Positions 41,509 to 50,484 are shown, numbered from the stretch's first letter. The stretch: 64,000 nucleotides of DNA from Bacillus sp. es.034 (GCF_002563655.1 NZ_PDIY01000001.1:310001-374000); one strand, 5' to 3'. Numbers and translations are program-made. The notes: generated by a model not told the origin, from the letters alone.

Positions 41509-44500
41509 CTATTCTTTCACTACTTTACGTTTACGTCCACCGATCTTCCCTTTGATTTTCATCAGGATTTCGTACACGATCGGCACGATGACAAGCGTTA
41601 AGAGCGTCGAGCTGGTCAATCCGCCGATAACGGTTACCCCGAGACCTTTCGAGATCAATCCGCTTCCTTCAAGACCGAGTGCCAGTGGGAACAGTGCTCC
41701 GATTGTGGCAATGGCCGTCATAAGGATCGGACGAAGTCGGGTGGAACCGGCTTCTAGCAAGGCTTCACGTGTGGATAGACCTTCGTTTTCTTTATGAATC
41801 ACACGATCGACTAAAACGATCGCATTGGTGACGACGATACCGATCAGCATAAGTGCTCCGATCATAGAGGAGATACTGATCGTTTCCCCTGCAATCAATA
41901 ACGCTACCAATGCTCCGATAATCGTGAATGGCAGTGAGAACAGGATGGCGAATGGTGCAAGACCGCCGCCGAATGTGATGACAAGGATCAGGTAAACAAT
42001 CGCAATGGCTGCAAGCATCGCTAATCCTAATTGTGTAAAGGATTCTTTGATGTCTTCCGTTACCCCGCCCATGTTCACGTCGATACCGGATGGGACATCC
42101 ATTTTATCGATTTCTTTCTGGATATCCTGGGATGCCTTCGAGACATCGTCGGTTTTCAGTTCTCCACTCACCTGAGCAAAGACTTTTCCGTCCCGTCGTG
42201 AAACAGTATCGGACGTTTTACCTTCCTGGACTTTAACAACGTCTTTAATTGGAACTTCCATACCCAGTGGTGACTGGATGGTCTTATCCGTTAAGTCGCT
42301 GATGCTTTCATATTTTTCTTTCTCGACATCCAGATAGACATTTACTTCTTCGCCATCTTTTTCAATGGTCGTGAGAACCGGGCGCTGACGTGTCTGACCA
42401 AGCTCCATGGCGATTTGACCTGCTGAGAGGCCAAGTTCGCTCAGCTTCTCCTGATCTGCGATGAACGAGTACTCATCATAGGATTCGGAAATGCTTGATC
42501 CGACTTTTTTGAAGTCCTTCTTGTCTTCCATCATGCCTTGGATATCGTTGACAACAGGTTCGATGTCTTTCAGGGTTTCCCCGTATACGTACACGACAAT
42601 TTCATTGCTGCCGGCACTTGCAGAGAAGTCCTGTGAAGCCCATTCCCCTTTATCAGTTGCTTTTTGCAGGTCTTTGATGACCTTTTCTTTTTCTTCAGAG
42701 AAATTCTCTGTATCGCCTTTATATTGAACATAGAAGATGGCATTATTGTTGCTTCCCGGACTCATCGGGTTTTCACCGCCGACAGAGTACTGAATGGTTT
42801 CAGCCCCTTTACGGCCTTGGAAATACTCCTCTGCATCCTGAGCAATGCTTTGAACATCCTCTTCTGTCTGACCAGGATCCGGTTTATACGTCGCCATGAT
42901 CATTTTCTCTTCATCTGATGGAAGGAAACTGACTCCAATCAATGGAACCAGGAACAAGCTTCCGGCCAACATGGCGATGGCAAGAATCGAGGTAATGATC
43001 TTATGGTTCAGCGTCCAATTCAATACGCCTTTATACCAGTTCGCTAAACGGCTTTTCTTCTCTACATGTTTCTTGCCTACGCCCTTTTTAAACATGGAGT
43101 GAGCAAGCATCGGTACGATCGTAACGGCTACAAGAAGGGAAGCCAGTAGAGCAAACACAATCGTTAAGGCAAATGGAAGGAATAGTTCCCCGATCATTCC
43201 CTGAACCAATCCTAACGGAAGGAAAACGGCAATCGTGACAATTGTAGAAGACGCAATCGGAACGAACATTTCTTTGGTTGCTTCACGGATCAGGTCTTTT
43301 CCTTTCAGCATTTCACCTTTCAAGGACATTCTTCGATAGATATTCTCCACTACAACAATTGAATCATCAATGACACGACCTATGGCCACCGTCATCGCCC
43401 CAAGGGTCATGATATTCAATGTAATGTCCATCTGTTTTAATAGTAAAATCGCAATTAATAAAGATAATGGAATTGATACGACTGAAATGAGTGTCGACTT
43501 GATATCCCGTAAGAACAGGAGGATGATGATGACCGCGAATACGGCACCGAATAAGGCTTTATTCAGCATGGTGCTGACAGATTCTTCGATCGGTTCACCC
43601 TGGTCAAAGGTAGAAATGATTTCTACACCATCAATGTCTTTTTCAAACGTTTTGACTTTATCTTTTACGGCATTGACAACATCCACCGTATTGGCGTCTG
43701 CCGTTTTCACCACCTGAAGTCCGATGGATTCTTTTCCGTTTGTTCTTGAAATGGATTCTGCTTTACCAACCAGTTCAATATCAGCAATATCTGAAAGTTG
43801 AATGGTTGGGATCTTCATGCCTTCAGGTGCTGCTCCAGCAGGAGGTGCTTGTGGCGTTTGCCCCTGTGCAGAAGGCTGTTGCTGCCCTTGTGCCGAGGCT
43901 CCATCAGTGCTTGGAGTCACAGGAATCTTCATTTCTTTCAAATCTTCAATCGTCGTGATGTTTCCGTCGACCACGACGGATTTCTGGCTATCTTTGAACG
44001 TGTACAATCCTAATGGGGCCGTCACGTCCGAGCCTTTGATCATATTTTTAACCGTTTCTTCTGTTAGCCCGTACTTAGCAAGCTTACCCTCATCAAAGAC
44101 AAGCCGAGCCTCTTGTACCTGCTGTCCTGAAGCCTGTACAGAAGCTACCCCTTCCACTCCCTCGAGTTCCGGAACAATCGTATCTTCTACTGTAGAGGTC
44201 AATTGTGCCAACGATTGGTCTTCATTCGCTACACTGAGAGCGATGACCGGAAAGGCGTTAAAGTTGAGTCTTGAAACTTCCGGCTCATTGACTCCATCCG
44301 GAAAAGGAAGATCGGAAAGAGCTTCTTCCACTTCGGTCTTGGCTTCATCCATATCTTTTGAAAACTTGTATTCTATCTGAACGGCTGAAGCATTCTGGTA
44401 AGAGGTAGAGCTGACGACATTTACCCCATCTAAATTCTTCAAGCGTTTTTCAATTGGTTCTGAAACCTCGGCTGCGACATCTTCCGGCGTAGCGCCAGGA

Positions 44501-44655
44501 TACACGGTTGTCACACTGACAATCGGGGTATTGATGTTCGGCAGGGTTTCAAGCTTCATATTAAATCCTGAATATAAGCCTGCCACAATGACGATGATCG
44601 TCATCAGCCAAACAGCAAACTTATTCTTAAGTACGAAATTAATAATACTGTTCAC
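41509..44655 (-). CDS. swrC: RND efflux pump, SwrC (YerP) type
   Basis: The 1048-residue protein has the RND layout: a TM helix (about 12-30), a large extracytoplasmic loop, six TM helices near 355-560, a second loop and six more at the end. The AcrB-type signature LPNINTPIVSVTTVYPGATP is near 38-57 and GRVIDDSIVVVENIYRRM in TM4 holds the proton-relay Asp pair. B. subtilis SwrC exports surfactin and related amphiphiles. A Gln/Pro/Ala-rich insert (about 247-275) in the first loop is unusual. It is divergent from a YerO-like TetR gene, as in B. subtilis. Confidence 0.88.
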   Translation of the reverse strand: MNSIINFVLKNKFAVWLMTIIVIVAGLYSGFNMKLETLPNINTPIVSVTTVYPGATPEDVAAEVSEPIEKRLKNLDGVNVVSSTSYQNASAVQIEYKFSKDMDEAKTEVEEALSDLPFPDGVNEPEVSRLNFNAFPVIALSVANEDQSLAQLTSTVEDTIVPELEGVEGVASVQASGQQVQEARLVFDEGKLAKYGLTEETVKNMIKGSDVTAPLGLYTFKDSQKSVVVDGNITTIEDLKEMKIPVTPSTDGASAQGQQQPSAQGQTPQAPPAGAAPEGMKIPTIQLSDIADIELVGKAESISRTNGKESIGLQVVKTADANTVDVVNAVKDKVKTFEKDIDGVEIISTFDQGEPIEESVSTMLNKALFGAVFAVIIILLFLRDIKSTLISVVSIPLSLLIAILLLKQMDITLNIMTLGAMTVAIGRVIDDSIVVVENIYRRMSLKGEMLKGKDLIREATKEMFVPIASSTIVTIAVFLPLGLVQGMIGELFLPFALTIVFALLASLLVAVTIVPMLAHSMFKKGVGKKHVEKKSRLANWYKGVLNWTLNHKIITSILAIAMLAGSLFLVPLIGVSFLPSDEEKMIMATYKPDPGQTEEDVQSIAQDAEEYFQGRKGAETIQYSVGGENPMSPGSNNNAIFYVQYKGDTENFSEEKEKVIKDLQKATDKGEWASQDFSASAGSNEIVVYVYGETLKDIEPVVNDIQGMMEDKKDFKKVGSSISESYDEYSFIADQEKLSELGLSAGQIAMELGQTRQRPVLTTIEKDGEEVNVYLDVEKEKYESISDLTDKTIQSPLGMEVPIKDVVKVQEGKTSDTVSRRDGKVFAQVSGELKTDDVSKASQDIQKEIDKMDVPSGIDVNMGGVTEDIKESFTQLGLAMLAAIAIVYLILVITFGGGLAPFAILFSLPFTIIGALVALLIAGETISISSMIGALMLIGIVVTNAIVLVDRVIHKENEGLSTREALLEAGSTRLRPILMTAIATIGALFPLALGLEGSGLISKGLGVTVIGGLTSSTLLTLVIVPIVYEILMKIKGKIGGRKRKVVKE

Positions 44656-44682
44656 GTTGTATTCATCCCTTCTCTCTTAATC

Positions 44683-44696
44683 TGACCGACTAGTCA
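44683..44696. promoter_or_regulatory. TetR-type operator a
   Basis: TGACCGACTAGTCA, imperfect 14-bp palindrome of the pattern TGACnnnnnnGTCA, near the pump start. Confidence 0.65.
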
Positions 44697-44715
44697 TAAC
44701 ACAATCTAATATAAC

Positions 44716-44729
44716 TGACCATACAGTCA
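44716..44729. promoter_or_regulatory. TetR-type operator b
   Basis: TGACCATACAGTCA, second copy of TGACnnnnnnGTCA, between the two divergent genes. Confidence 0.65.
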
Positions 44730-44768
44730 TAAGTCAATATACTTACAAAACAAAAGGTTTATTTTTTG

Positions 44769-44782
44769 TGACCAATCGGTCA
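44769..44782. promoter_or_regulatory. TetR-type operator c
   Basis: TGACCAATCGGTCA, the most symmetric copy of the pattern, 37 bases upstream of the regulator's ATG. Confidence 0.72.
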
Positions 44783-44818
44783 TAATATACGTAAGGAGTT
44801 TACCAAGGAGAGGAAAGC

Positions 44819-45676
44819 ATGAAGGAAAAAGAAAAATTAATCATTGAAACATCCATTAAGCTTTTTGCCACGAAAGGGTTCAACGCTACCTCCGTGCAGG
44901 AAATCGTGAATGAATGTGATATATCGAAGGGTGCCTTCTATTTATATTTCAAATCAAAGGAAGCCCTGCTGCTAGCTATCATGAATTACTACTTCACCAT
45001 GATCACGAATAAAGTGAACGAGATCGAGAACGAGGTTTTATCACCATACGATAAATTCCAAAAGCAATTAGAATGTCAGCTGATTGAAATCTGTAAACAT
45101 AAAGAGTTCATCATCATGCAGATCAGGGAGAACGCCATGCCGTTCAATGATGAAATCCATGATCTCTTAAGCGAGATGAAGATGAACACTCACCGGTATT
45201 ACCGAAGAAGATTATTCGGGATATATGGAAAAAAGATCGAGCCCTACTTCTGGGACATTACCATGATGATTCAAGGTTTTTTCCATTCTTATTTAGAACT
45301 GGTGATGCTGGATAAAATTGATCTGGACTTTTCATACCTATCCCATTTTATATTGAAACGAACCGATGACCTTGTGGATGGTTTGCTCAAAAGTGGAGAC
45401 AAACCGGTGCTATCCTTTGAAAAATTGGATGACCTGGTTAAGGACTTTACCTCTTCTACCAGAATCAATGAGTCGACACTCATTCACATGATCCAGGATG
45501 CTCTGGAGGTATCTGAGGAAGAGAATATCCGGATTTCCCTTGAAGTTATTAGAGAAGAAATACAAAAAGACGAAACCCGCCCCGTCGTCATTAAAGGAAT
45601 GCTTGTGAATCTGGCTGAAGATTCTTCCATGAAGCACCTTATGAATGCTTTGAGGCATTTTTATCAAATACAATAA
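44819..45676 (+). CDS. TetR/AcrR family regulator of the RND pump (YerO-like)
   Basis: The 285-residue protein has a TetR HTH at 8-53 (AIKLFATKGFNATSVQEIVN-like, then GAFYLYFKSKEALLLAI). The ligand-binding part is longer than usual for the family (about 190-210 total), which also holds for B. subtilis YerO. Its gene is divergent from the pump, with three TGACnnnnnnGTCA operators between. It probably represses both genes until an amphiphilic ligand binds. AAGGAGAGG precedes the ATG. Confidence 0.9.
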   Translation: MKEKEKLIIETSIKLFATKGFNATSVQEIVNECDISKGAFYLYFKSKEALLLAIMNYYFTMITNKVNEIENEVLSPYDKFQKQLECQLIEICKHKEFIIMQIRENAMPFNDEIHDLLSEMKMNTHRYYRRRLFGIYGKKIEPYFWDITMMIQGFFHSYLELVMLDKIDLDFSYLSHFILKRTDDLVDGLLKSGDKPVLSFEKLDDLVKDFTSSTRINESTLIHMIQDALEVSEEENIRISLEVIREEIQKDETRPVVIKGMLVNLAEDSSMKHLMNALRHFYQIQ

Positions 45677-45707
45677 TGAAAGACCCGCTTCCGACGCGGG
45701 TCTTTCA
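45677..45707. terminator. Bidirectional terminator
   Basis: TGAAAGACCCGC pairs perfectly with GCGGGTCTTTCA across seven bases, between two convergent genes. Confidence 0.9.
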
Positions 45708-45724
45708 TCATTTTCCCCTATTCA

Positions 45725-46378
45725 CTAAAGCTCCTGGATCTGCTCCGATTCATGTATGATCACTTCTTGATTGAACGTCCCTACCGCCGCCCGGTACATG
45801 CCATAGGCCACCTGTTTACCCTGTATGCTTCTGTATCGTTTCAACCTGCCTACCATGACAGGGCGTACGGCTCTAGAAAAGATTTCCCCGGCTTTTTCAC
45901 CAAATCGGAATTCCTGCCTCTCCCCCAGTAAAAGGGATGGCCTGAATATGTGAAGGGAAGGATAAAGAAGTTCTTTCAATTCCTTCTCCAAATTCCCTTT
46001 GACCTTACTATAAAAAAACGGTGATTCCGGACTTGCACCAATCGAGGAGATCACGAGATATTGCTTTGCTCCATGCGCTTTCCCAAGCTTCCCAAGTTGA
46101 ACGGGATACTCGTAGTCCACTTTTTTAAAAGCGTGTTTCGTCTTGGCTTTCTTAATAGTGGTTCCGAGGCAGCAAAACACATCATCAATTTCCTCATGGG
46201 GCAGAAGCTTCATCCCATCAAATGAAATAATCCGTTCATCGAGCTTCTCATGCTTCACCCCGCTATCCCTTCTCACAAAAGAAATCACCTTTGTGTATTC
46301 TGGACTCTTTAGGAGTATATCAACCAGGTAGGAACCGACCAGGCCGGTCGCCCCTGCGATTAAGGCTACTTTAGACAC
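45725..46378 (-). CDS. NAD(P)-binding Rossmann protein, HTATIP2/TIP30-like
   Basis: The 217-residue protein opens with the nucleotide-binding loop LIAGATGLVGSYLVD (7-21). The atypical-SDR middle part follows: DDVFCCLGTTIKKA near 64-77 and LVISSIGASPESPFFYSKVKGNLE near 107-130, the latter with the Tyr-x-x-x-Lys pair. It resembles small TIP30/HTATIP2-type oxidoreductases; the substrate is unknown. It is a single gene. Confidence 0.8.
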   Translation of the reverse strand: MSKVALIAGATGLVGSYLVDILLKSPEYTKVISFVRRDSGVKHEKLDERIISFDGMKLLPHEEIDDVFCCLGTTIKKAKTKHAFKKVDYEYPVQLGKLGKAHGAKQYLVISSIGASPESPFFYSKVKGNLEKELKELLYPSLHIFRPSLLLGERQEFRFGEKAGEIFSRAVRPVMVGRLKRYRSIQGKQVAYGMYRAAVGTFNQEVIIHESEQIQEL

Positions 46379-46493
46379 ATTATTTCCCCCTCTCTATATG
46401 GGTGATCTTTCTTAAGTATAATGCATTTCCGTATAAAATCCTTATGTAACCACTAATGTCTTCTCACTATAGCCAGTGGCCGGTTCCAACTGC

Positions 46494-46529
46494 AAAGGCG
46501 TTAATCAACGTTTGGTGATTAACGCCTTT
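46494..46529 (-). terminator. Terminator of the small-protein operon
   Basis: AAAGGCGTTAATCA pairs with TGATTAACGCCTTT across eight bases, directly after the last stop of the operon. Confidence 0.8.
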
Positions 46530-46538
46530 CGGTTACCC

Positions 46539-46739
46539 CTATAACTCCTCATCCTCAAAAAACTGCTGTAATCTCTCCTCTTGCTCAGGACTCGCTTTTT
46601 CTGCCGCATAAGGATTATCTTTTACACCTTGTGTATCCAGATTTGTTTTGATGGCGAAAAATGGACCTTTTGGTTCTTCGGCAATGACACGGTCATTCAA
46701 CTCGTTGAAGTCCGGCATATCTTTATTTCCTTTATCCAT
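46539..46739 (-). CDS. Small acidic hypothetical protein (66 aa)
   Basis: The ATG at 46739 follows GGGAAGGGG and lies one base after the stop of the preceding small gene, so the two are coupled. The 66-residue product is acidic and hydrophilic (DMPDFNELNDRVIAEEPKGP, then KASPEQEERLQQFFEDEEL). There is no TM helix, signal or Cys. I do not recognise the family. It is the third gene of an operon of three small proteins. Confidence 0.65.
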   Translation of the reverse strand: MDKGNKDMPDFNELNDRVIAEEPKGPFFAIKTNLDTQGVKDNPYAAEKASPEQEERLQQFFEDEEL

Positions 46740-46740
46740 C

Positions 46741-46887
46741 TTAACTTGCCCCTTCCCGGCTTCTATCCGTATTCTTATAAGCAATCAAAACGATGTCTTC
46801 GGCAGATTGCTGACAAAGTTCACTTTCCATACTTTTCACTTTATTCAAGGCATCTTCAGACAAATCCGCTACGGGATATTCTTTCAT
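46741..46887 (-). CDS. Small hypothetical protein (48 aa)
   Basis: GGAGGGGG lies 6 bases before the ATG at 46887, the best ribosome site in the operon. The frame gives 48 residues, starting MKEYPVADLSEDALNKVKSM and ending in DIVLIAYKNTDRSREGAS. It looks helical and soluble with one Cys. The TAA stop is one base from the next start. I recognise no family. The intact gene, its ribosome site and its tight spacing support that it is real. Confidence 0.65.
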   Translation of the reverse strand: MKEYPVADLSEDALNKVKSMESELCQQSAEDIVLIAYKNTDRSREGAS

Positions 46888-46899
46888 ATCCGCCCCCTC

Positions 46900-47094
46900 C
46901 TATCCATTCTCATTTGCTTGACCGATGACTTTCTCAGCAATGACGCCATTTCCTTCTTCCACCGCATGATGTTCTTCCAAGGATTCTCCTGGAACGTAGA
47001 CCTGGCACGGATTGCGTCGCCGGTCATTCATGGTGAATTCAGGATTTAATGGGGTGTCCATAAGCACATCTTCCGATTTCTTGTCGTTACTCAT
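46900..47094 (-). CDS. Small hydrophilic hypothetical protein (64 aa)
   Basis: GGAGGTGG lies 6 bases before ATG 47094. The 64-residue protein is hydrophilic, without TM helix: MSNDKKSEDVLMDTPLNPEF, then NDRRRNPCQVYVPGES and EEGNGVIAEKVIGQANENG at the C-terminus. It resembles small Bacillus proteins of unknown role in style, but I cannot name a family. It is the first gene of the operon, 12 bases before the next start. Confidence 0.65.
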   Translation of the reverse strand: MSNDKKSEDVLMDTPLNPEFTMNDRRRNPCQVYVPGESLEEHHAVEEGNGVIAEKVIGQANENG

Positions 47095-47149
47095 TTGTAC
47101 CACCTCCACTATTTAGTATGGCTAGTGGCATGAGAATCATTCCACTATA

Positions 47150-47187
47150 AAAGGCGCCTGAGCAACGACAGTCGCTCAGGCGCCTTT
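47150..47187 (-). terminator. Terminator after the Cys-His-Asn protein gene
   Basis: AAGGCGCCTGAGC pairs perfectly with GCTCAGGCGCCTT. It lies 8 bases past the stop at 47195; a short T-run follows. Confidence 0.9.
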
Positions 47188-47194
47188 CATCATG

Positions 47195-49159
47195 TTAAAC
47201 CCATGTATAATCCTTTCCCCAGCTTTCCCTGGCAAGGACCTTGATTTCGTCGACTATTTCATTCTCCACCGCAAATGCATCACCCTGCTCATACGGATTG
47301 TAGTGGAAGGCATAGAGCCGGGAGACGAACTCATGGAACGGAAGGGAGCATTCTCCCTCCAATTCGCCGTTTTCCATAACGGAAGGTTCGATTCCCTGGC
47401 CCCAATTCTGCGAACCGTCGTTGTTCGGATTATAGAAATAAATCCGATACTCACCCTTCGGATCCTGTGTGATCCGGAGAATGGATACGGCGTGGAATCC
47501 AAGGAGCTTCCCGTGGACATTCGTGATGAAAATCCCTACCGGATTCGGATAGATCAATCCGTAATCATCATTGTATTCCGGATGATGGGTGGCATAAAAC
47601 AGTCTGACAAAACCAGGATAATCAGATATGAGCCCTGTCAATGGATCGATCACCGTGCTGAATCCTTTTTGGACCCAGTCACCATAAAACTCCGGATTCA
47701 CCCAGCGATGTCCATCTTCGCCTCTAAGGGAAACCCTTCTCATCATTTCACTATAAATCCGGTCAAGGTGAGGAACGAGAACCAGTGAAACGGGATCAAG
47801 TTCCTGATGAAGTTCAGGTGCCAATCCTCCGCTCAAGTCCTTAGAATGAACAGGTGTCCCTTCAAACATGATATCGATGTCGCCGTCTCTTGCCGCCCTC
47901 GGGATCAGTTCAAGCAGATACCCGGGAGCATGCTGCGCCCAAAGGCTGATTCCCCGCGCTGTTTGACACGTTGGGTTAAGCCCCTGTCCGATGCCGATAG
48001 GCTGTCCGAGGACATTGATCACCCCTGCAAGGAGAACGGAATTTGCGGTGATGCCGTCTCCCGTTTTACACGAATTCATAAGCGTCTTTCTCACTTCTGC
48101 CCTGATATCAAGTTCGATTAGTCTTTTGAGTCCCGGTGAAACGGGGGAATAAGAAAGAACCCCTCGTTCAAGCATGAGAGCAAGCCCGTATACAGACTGC
48201 TTTGTGGCCGGGAAGATCGCCACTTTCACTAGTTGAAAAACAAGCTCGGTATTTTCATCAAGGTTTGCTTTTCCTTTATCATTCAACTGAAGTGCGGCGG
48301 GTACAAGCTCAGGCAATTTTCTGCATAAATATCTCAGAAGAATGGCGTGCTGAGGAGCGACCAACCCTGTTTCGCGCATGGATCCGGCGAACGAAATGGC
48401 CTCCTTCTCCAGTTCTTCATGGGAAACCTCCATTAACTTCTTACGATATTCACCCGGCTGGACAATATTTTTACTCAAAGGGGACGGACCTTCAATGGCG
48501 GATACGTATTTCTCCAATACCAGTCGTTCCGCTGCACTAAGGTCGGAATGAAGCATTTTCTTAGCGGTCTCAATCATGGAAACGGTTCGTTTCACCATGA
48601 TGGGTCTCTGTGCAGTCAACCGTTCGATTTCTTTGATCAGCGTAGTCGTAAGGGCTTGGTAAGACAATTTATCCGAAAGAAAGTGAAACAACTCTGTAGC
48701 CCTTTCACTCTGCTCCCCTCCTTCAATCCGCGCCGCTTCCGTCGCTTCCGGGAAAAGCAGGTTCAGGTTCAGCACCATTACTTCGTTCAGGAAATCCTGT
48801 GCCATCTCTGCCGTGACATCGGGATGTTCATATTGGGCTTCTGCAATCGAAAGCATCCTGAGTTCGCTCAGTATTTCGATAATCGAAGGCAGCCCCTTCG
48901 CCTGCAGGGATCCCGCCACAAGAGGCGGTTGAAGCTTGGATGCTTTTTCCCATGGACCGTCCTGGAATACCCCCGCTTTTTCAAAGCGGCTTGCACTTTG
49001 GTATAAAATCCCGAGCCCTTCGTCCGTATCCAGTAACCTCTGTGCTTCCTGATAGACGTCCGTTTGATACATAGATTTCGCAAATGAAGCTGCACTCTCC
49101 AATTCATTCAGTGCCAGCAAAAATCGTTCTTCCAGCTTAGAAGTTAATTCAAAAGCCAT
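47195..49159 (-). CDS. Large protein with possible Cys-His-Asn catalytic centre, partner of an ATP-grasp ligase
   Basis: I do not recognise a named family for this 654-residue soluble protein. The first 380 residues are mostly helical (ELTSKLEERFLLALNELESA, later VKRTVSMIETAKKMLHSDLS). The C-terminal third carries NPTCQTARGISLWAQHAPG with Cys398 at the start of a helix, then GKLLGFHAVSILRI with His556 and YFYNPNNDG with Asn577 or Asp581. That order (Cys, His, Asn/Asp on successive strands) fits a papain-like or transglutaminase-like fold; this is inference. AAAGGAG precedes the ATG. It follows the ATP-grasp gene by 59 bases on the same strand with no terminator between. Confidence 0.7.
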   Translation of the reverse strand: MAFELTSKLEERFLLALNELESAASFAKSMYQTDVYQEAQRLLDTDEGLGILYQSASRFEKAGVFQDGPWEKASKLQPPLVAGSLQAKGLPSIIEILSELRMLSIAEAQYEHPDVTAEMAQDFLNEVMVLNLNLLFPEATEAARIEGGEQSERATELFHFLSDKLSYQALTTTLIKEIERLTAQRPIMVKRTVSMIETAKKMLHSDLSAAERLVLEKYVSAIEGPSPLSKNIVQPGEYRKKLMEVSHEELEKEAISFAGSMRETGLVAPQHAILLRYLCRKLPELVPAALQLNDKGKANLDENTELVFQLVKVAIFPATKQSVYGLALMLERGVLSYSPVSPGLKRLIELDIRAEVRKTLMNSCKTGDGITANSVLLAGVINVLGQPIGIGQGLNPTCQTARGISLWAQHAPGYLLELIPRAARDGDIDIMFEGTPVHSKDLSGGLAPELHQELDPVSLVLVPHLDRIYSEMMRRVSLRGEDGHRWVNPEFYGDWVQKGFSTVIDPLTGLISDYPGFVRLFYATHHPEYNDDYGLIYPNPVGIFITNVHGKLLGFHAVSILRITQDPKGEYRIYFYNPNNDGSQNWGQGIEPSVMENGELEGECSLPFHEFVSRLYAFHYNPYEQGDAFAVENEIVDEIKVLARESWGKDYTWV

Positions 49160-49218
49160 TTCAAAACTCCTTTATCGATCAGAATATCGGATAGGTTGTT
49201 TACACAAAGATGAACGAT

Positions 49219-50484
49219 CTAAATATAAAAATTAAATTGTTCGTATTCCTTTAAAAGGTCCCTCATGACTTCGCTGTCTTCCCCATAAAAGAAAATCGTC
49301 CCGTAATGGTTCCCGAACCCGATTCGCTGAGCCACTTTTCCCTGGGCAGGACTGAACATATCATGCTTCTCGAAATAAGGATGGTTTTCCAGTTCGTCAG
49401 GTACCTCAAGCTTCTCGACATAATTCACATGGGGATGCACCATTAGACAACCCGCATGGGCTTTCGCTTTCTCACCTGTCGAAGGGAAGAATTCTCTTAA
49501 CTCCTCTTCGGTTGTATTTGGGTCACCGCATAAAATCTGAGCCTGATAAGCGTTAAATCCATACGCCCGTTCAATCAGATCAAAAATATGCCCACCAGGC
49601 ACCCTTGCTGCGACTTCACCGAAATGAAGGGTCCCATCGGATGTTATGAAATATTCAGGATGGATCACGCCATATTCAATTTCAAACGCATCAATGAGCT
49701 TTTGAATCGCCTCACGGATGATCGGGCGTTTTTCTTCAAGAGTGGGAGAAGCCGGTACGAAATTGGAATATCCCAATCGCACATATTCCGTTATATTTAA
49801 AAATTGGATTTTCCCTTTATGGATGAACGCTTCGCACGAGAATTCCTGACCGTCTAAATGACTCTCCATCAACAACGGGAATTCAGAATCGGTGAGCGCA
49901 TCGATATCTTCAGGGTTCTCGATGGCGCGGTGGCCCACGGAGCCTGCTTTATCAAGAGGTTTGACATGAATGGGATCGTTCTTATCTCCTTCCACTTTCA
50001 AAAGGGCTTCATTCACCCTCTTCAAGAAGCGTCTTACATCCTCTTTATCCCGCGCCTCTTCAAATACACCCACTTTGATTCCCGCTATTTGGGCTTTTCG
50101 CTTCATCATCCCTTTATCCCTTAATAGGAGAGAGCGATTGAAGACGCGTGGTTCGCTGCGGAAACGGGAATTCAAAGCCCCGGCCCACTCCACACATTCT
50201 TCATATAAGGGGATGGCCACTTCAGCACCGAGTGACTTCAGCTGTTTATATAGATGATCAGAACCTTCGTTCAAGCGATCAAAGTCCCAGCCGATAAAAG
50301 CGATATCATGCTTTTCAGCGTATGCTTCGAAATCCGGAGGCCCTACGACTACGAATGGCCTGTTCAGTTTGGTGCACGCTTCGATTGCCGGCAGGCTCCA
50401 GCCGATGAGTGCCGTTAAATAGGGTTTGGTTTTATCCTTCACGCTCTGTTCTGCTTGCTGCAATTCAAGTTGATCTAATCCCAT
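49219..50484 (-). CDS. ATP-grasp carboxylate-amine ligase
   Basis: The 421-residue enzyme has the ATP-grasp order: an N-terminal Rossmann-like part (LTALIGWSLPAIEACTKL, VVVGPPDFEAYAEK), a central lid region with NRSLLLRDKGMMKRKAQIAG and IHVKPLDKAGSVG, then FSCEAFIHKGKIQFLNITEY and the metal site GVIHPEYFITSDGTLHFGEVAARVPGG split over two strands. This is the pattern of L-amino acid ligases such as BacD. It probably joins an acyl phosphate to an amine. The start is ATG 50484 behind GGGAGAGG; an earlier in-frame start at 50532 is not used. No RiPP precursor was found next to it. Confidence 0.85.
   Translation of the reverse strand: MGLDQLELQQAEQSVKDKTKPYLTALIGWSLPAIEACTKLNRPFVVVGPPDFEAYAEKHDIAFIGWDFDRLNEGSDHLYKQLKSLGAEVAIPLYEECVEWAGALNSRFRSEPRVFNRSLLLRDKGMMKRKAQIAGIKVGVFEEARDKEDVRRFLKRVNEALLKVEGDKNDPIHVKPLDKAGSVGHRAIENPEDIDALTDSEFPLLMESHLDGQEFSCEAFIHKGKIQFLNITEYVRLGYSNFVPASPTLEEKRPIIREAIQKLIDAFEIEYGVIHPEYFITSDGTLHFGEVAARVPGGHIFDLIERAYGFNAYQAQILCGDPNTTEEELREFFPSTGEKAKAHAGCLMVHPHVNYVEKLEVPDELENHPYFEKHDMFSPAQGKVAQRIGFGNHYGTIFFYGEDSEVMRDLLKEYEQFNFYI

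Noticed and set aside
43802..44380. Cys-rich plus-strand open frame opposite the RND pump
   Set aside because: Composition is the mirror of the pump codons (Pro/Ser/Thr/Cys runs); no ribosome site.
44683..44782. The three TGACnnnnnnGTCA palindromes as part of the dispersed repeat family
   Set aside because: They share no sequence with the GAGGGACGGACCT arms and are confined to one divergent promoter region.
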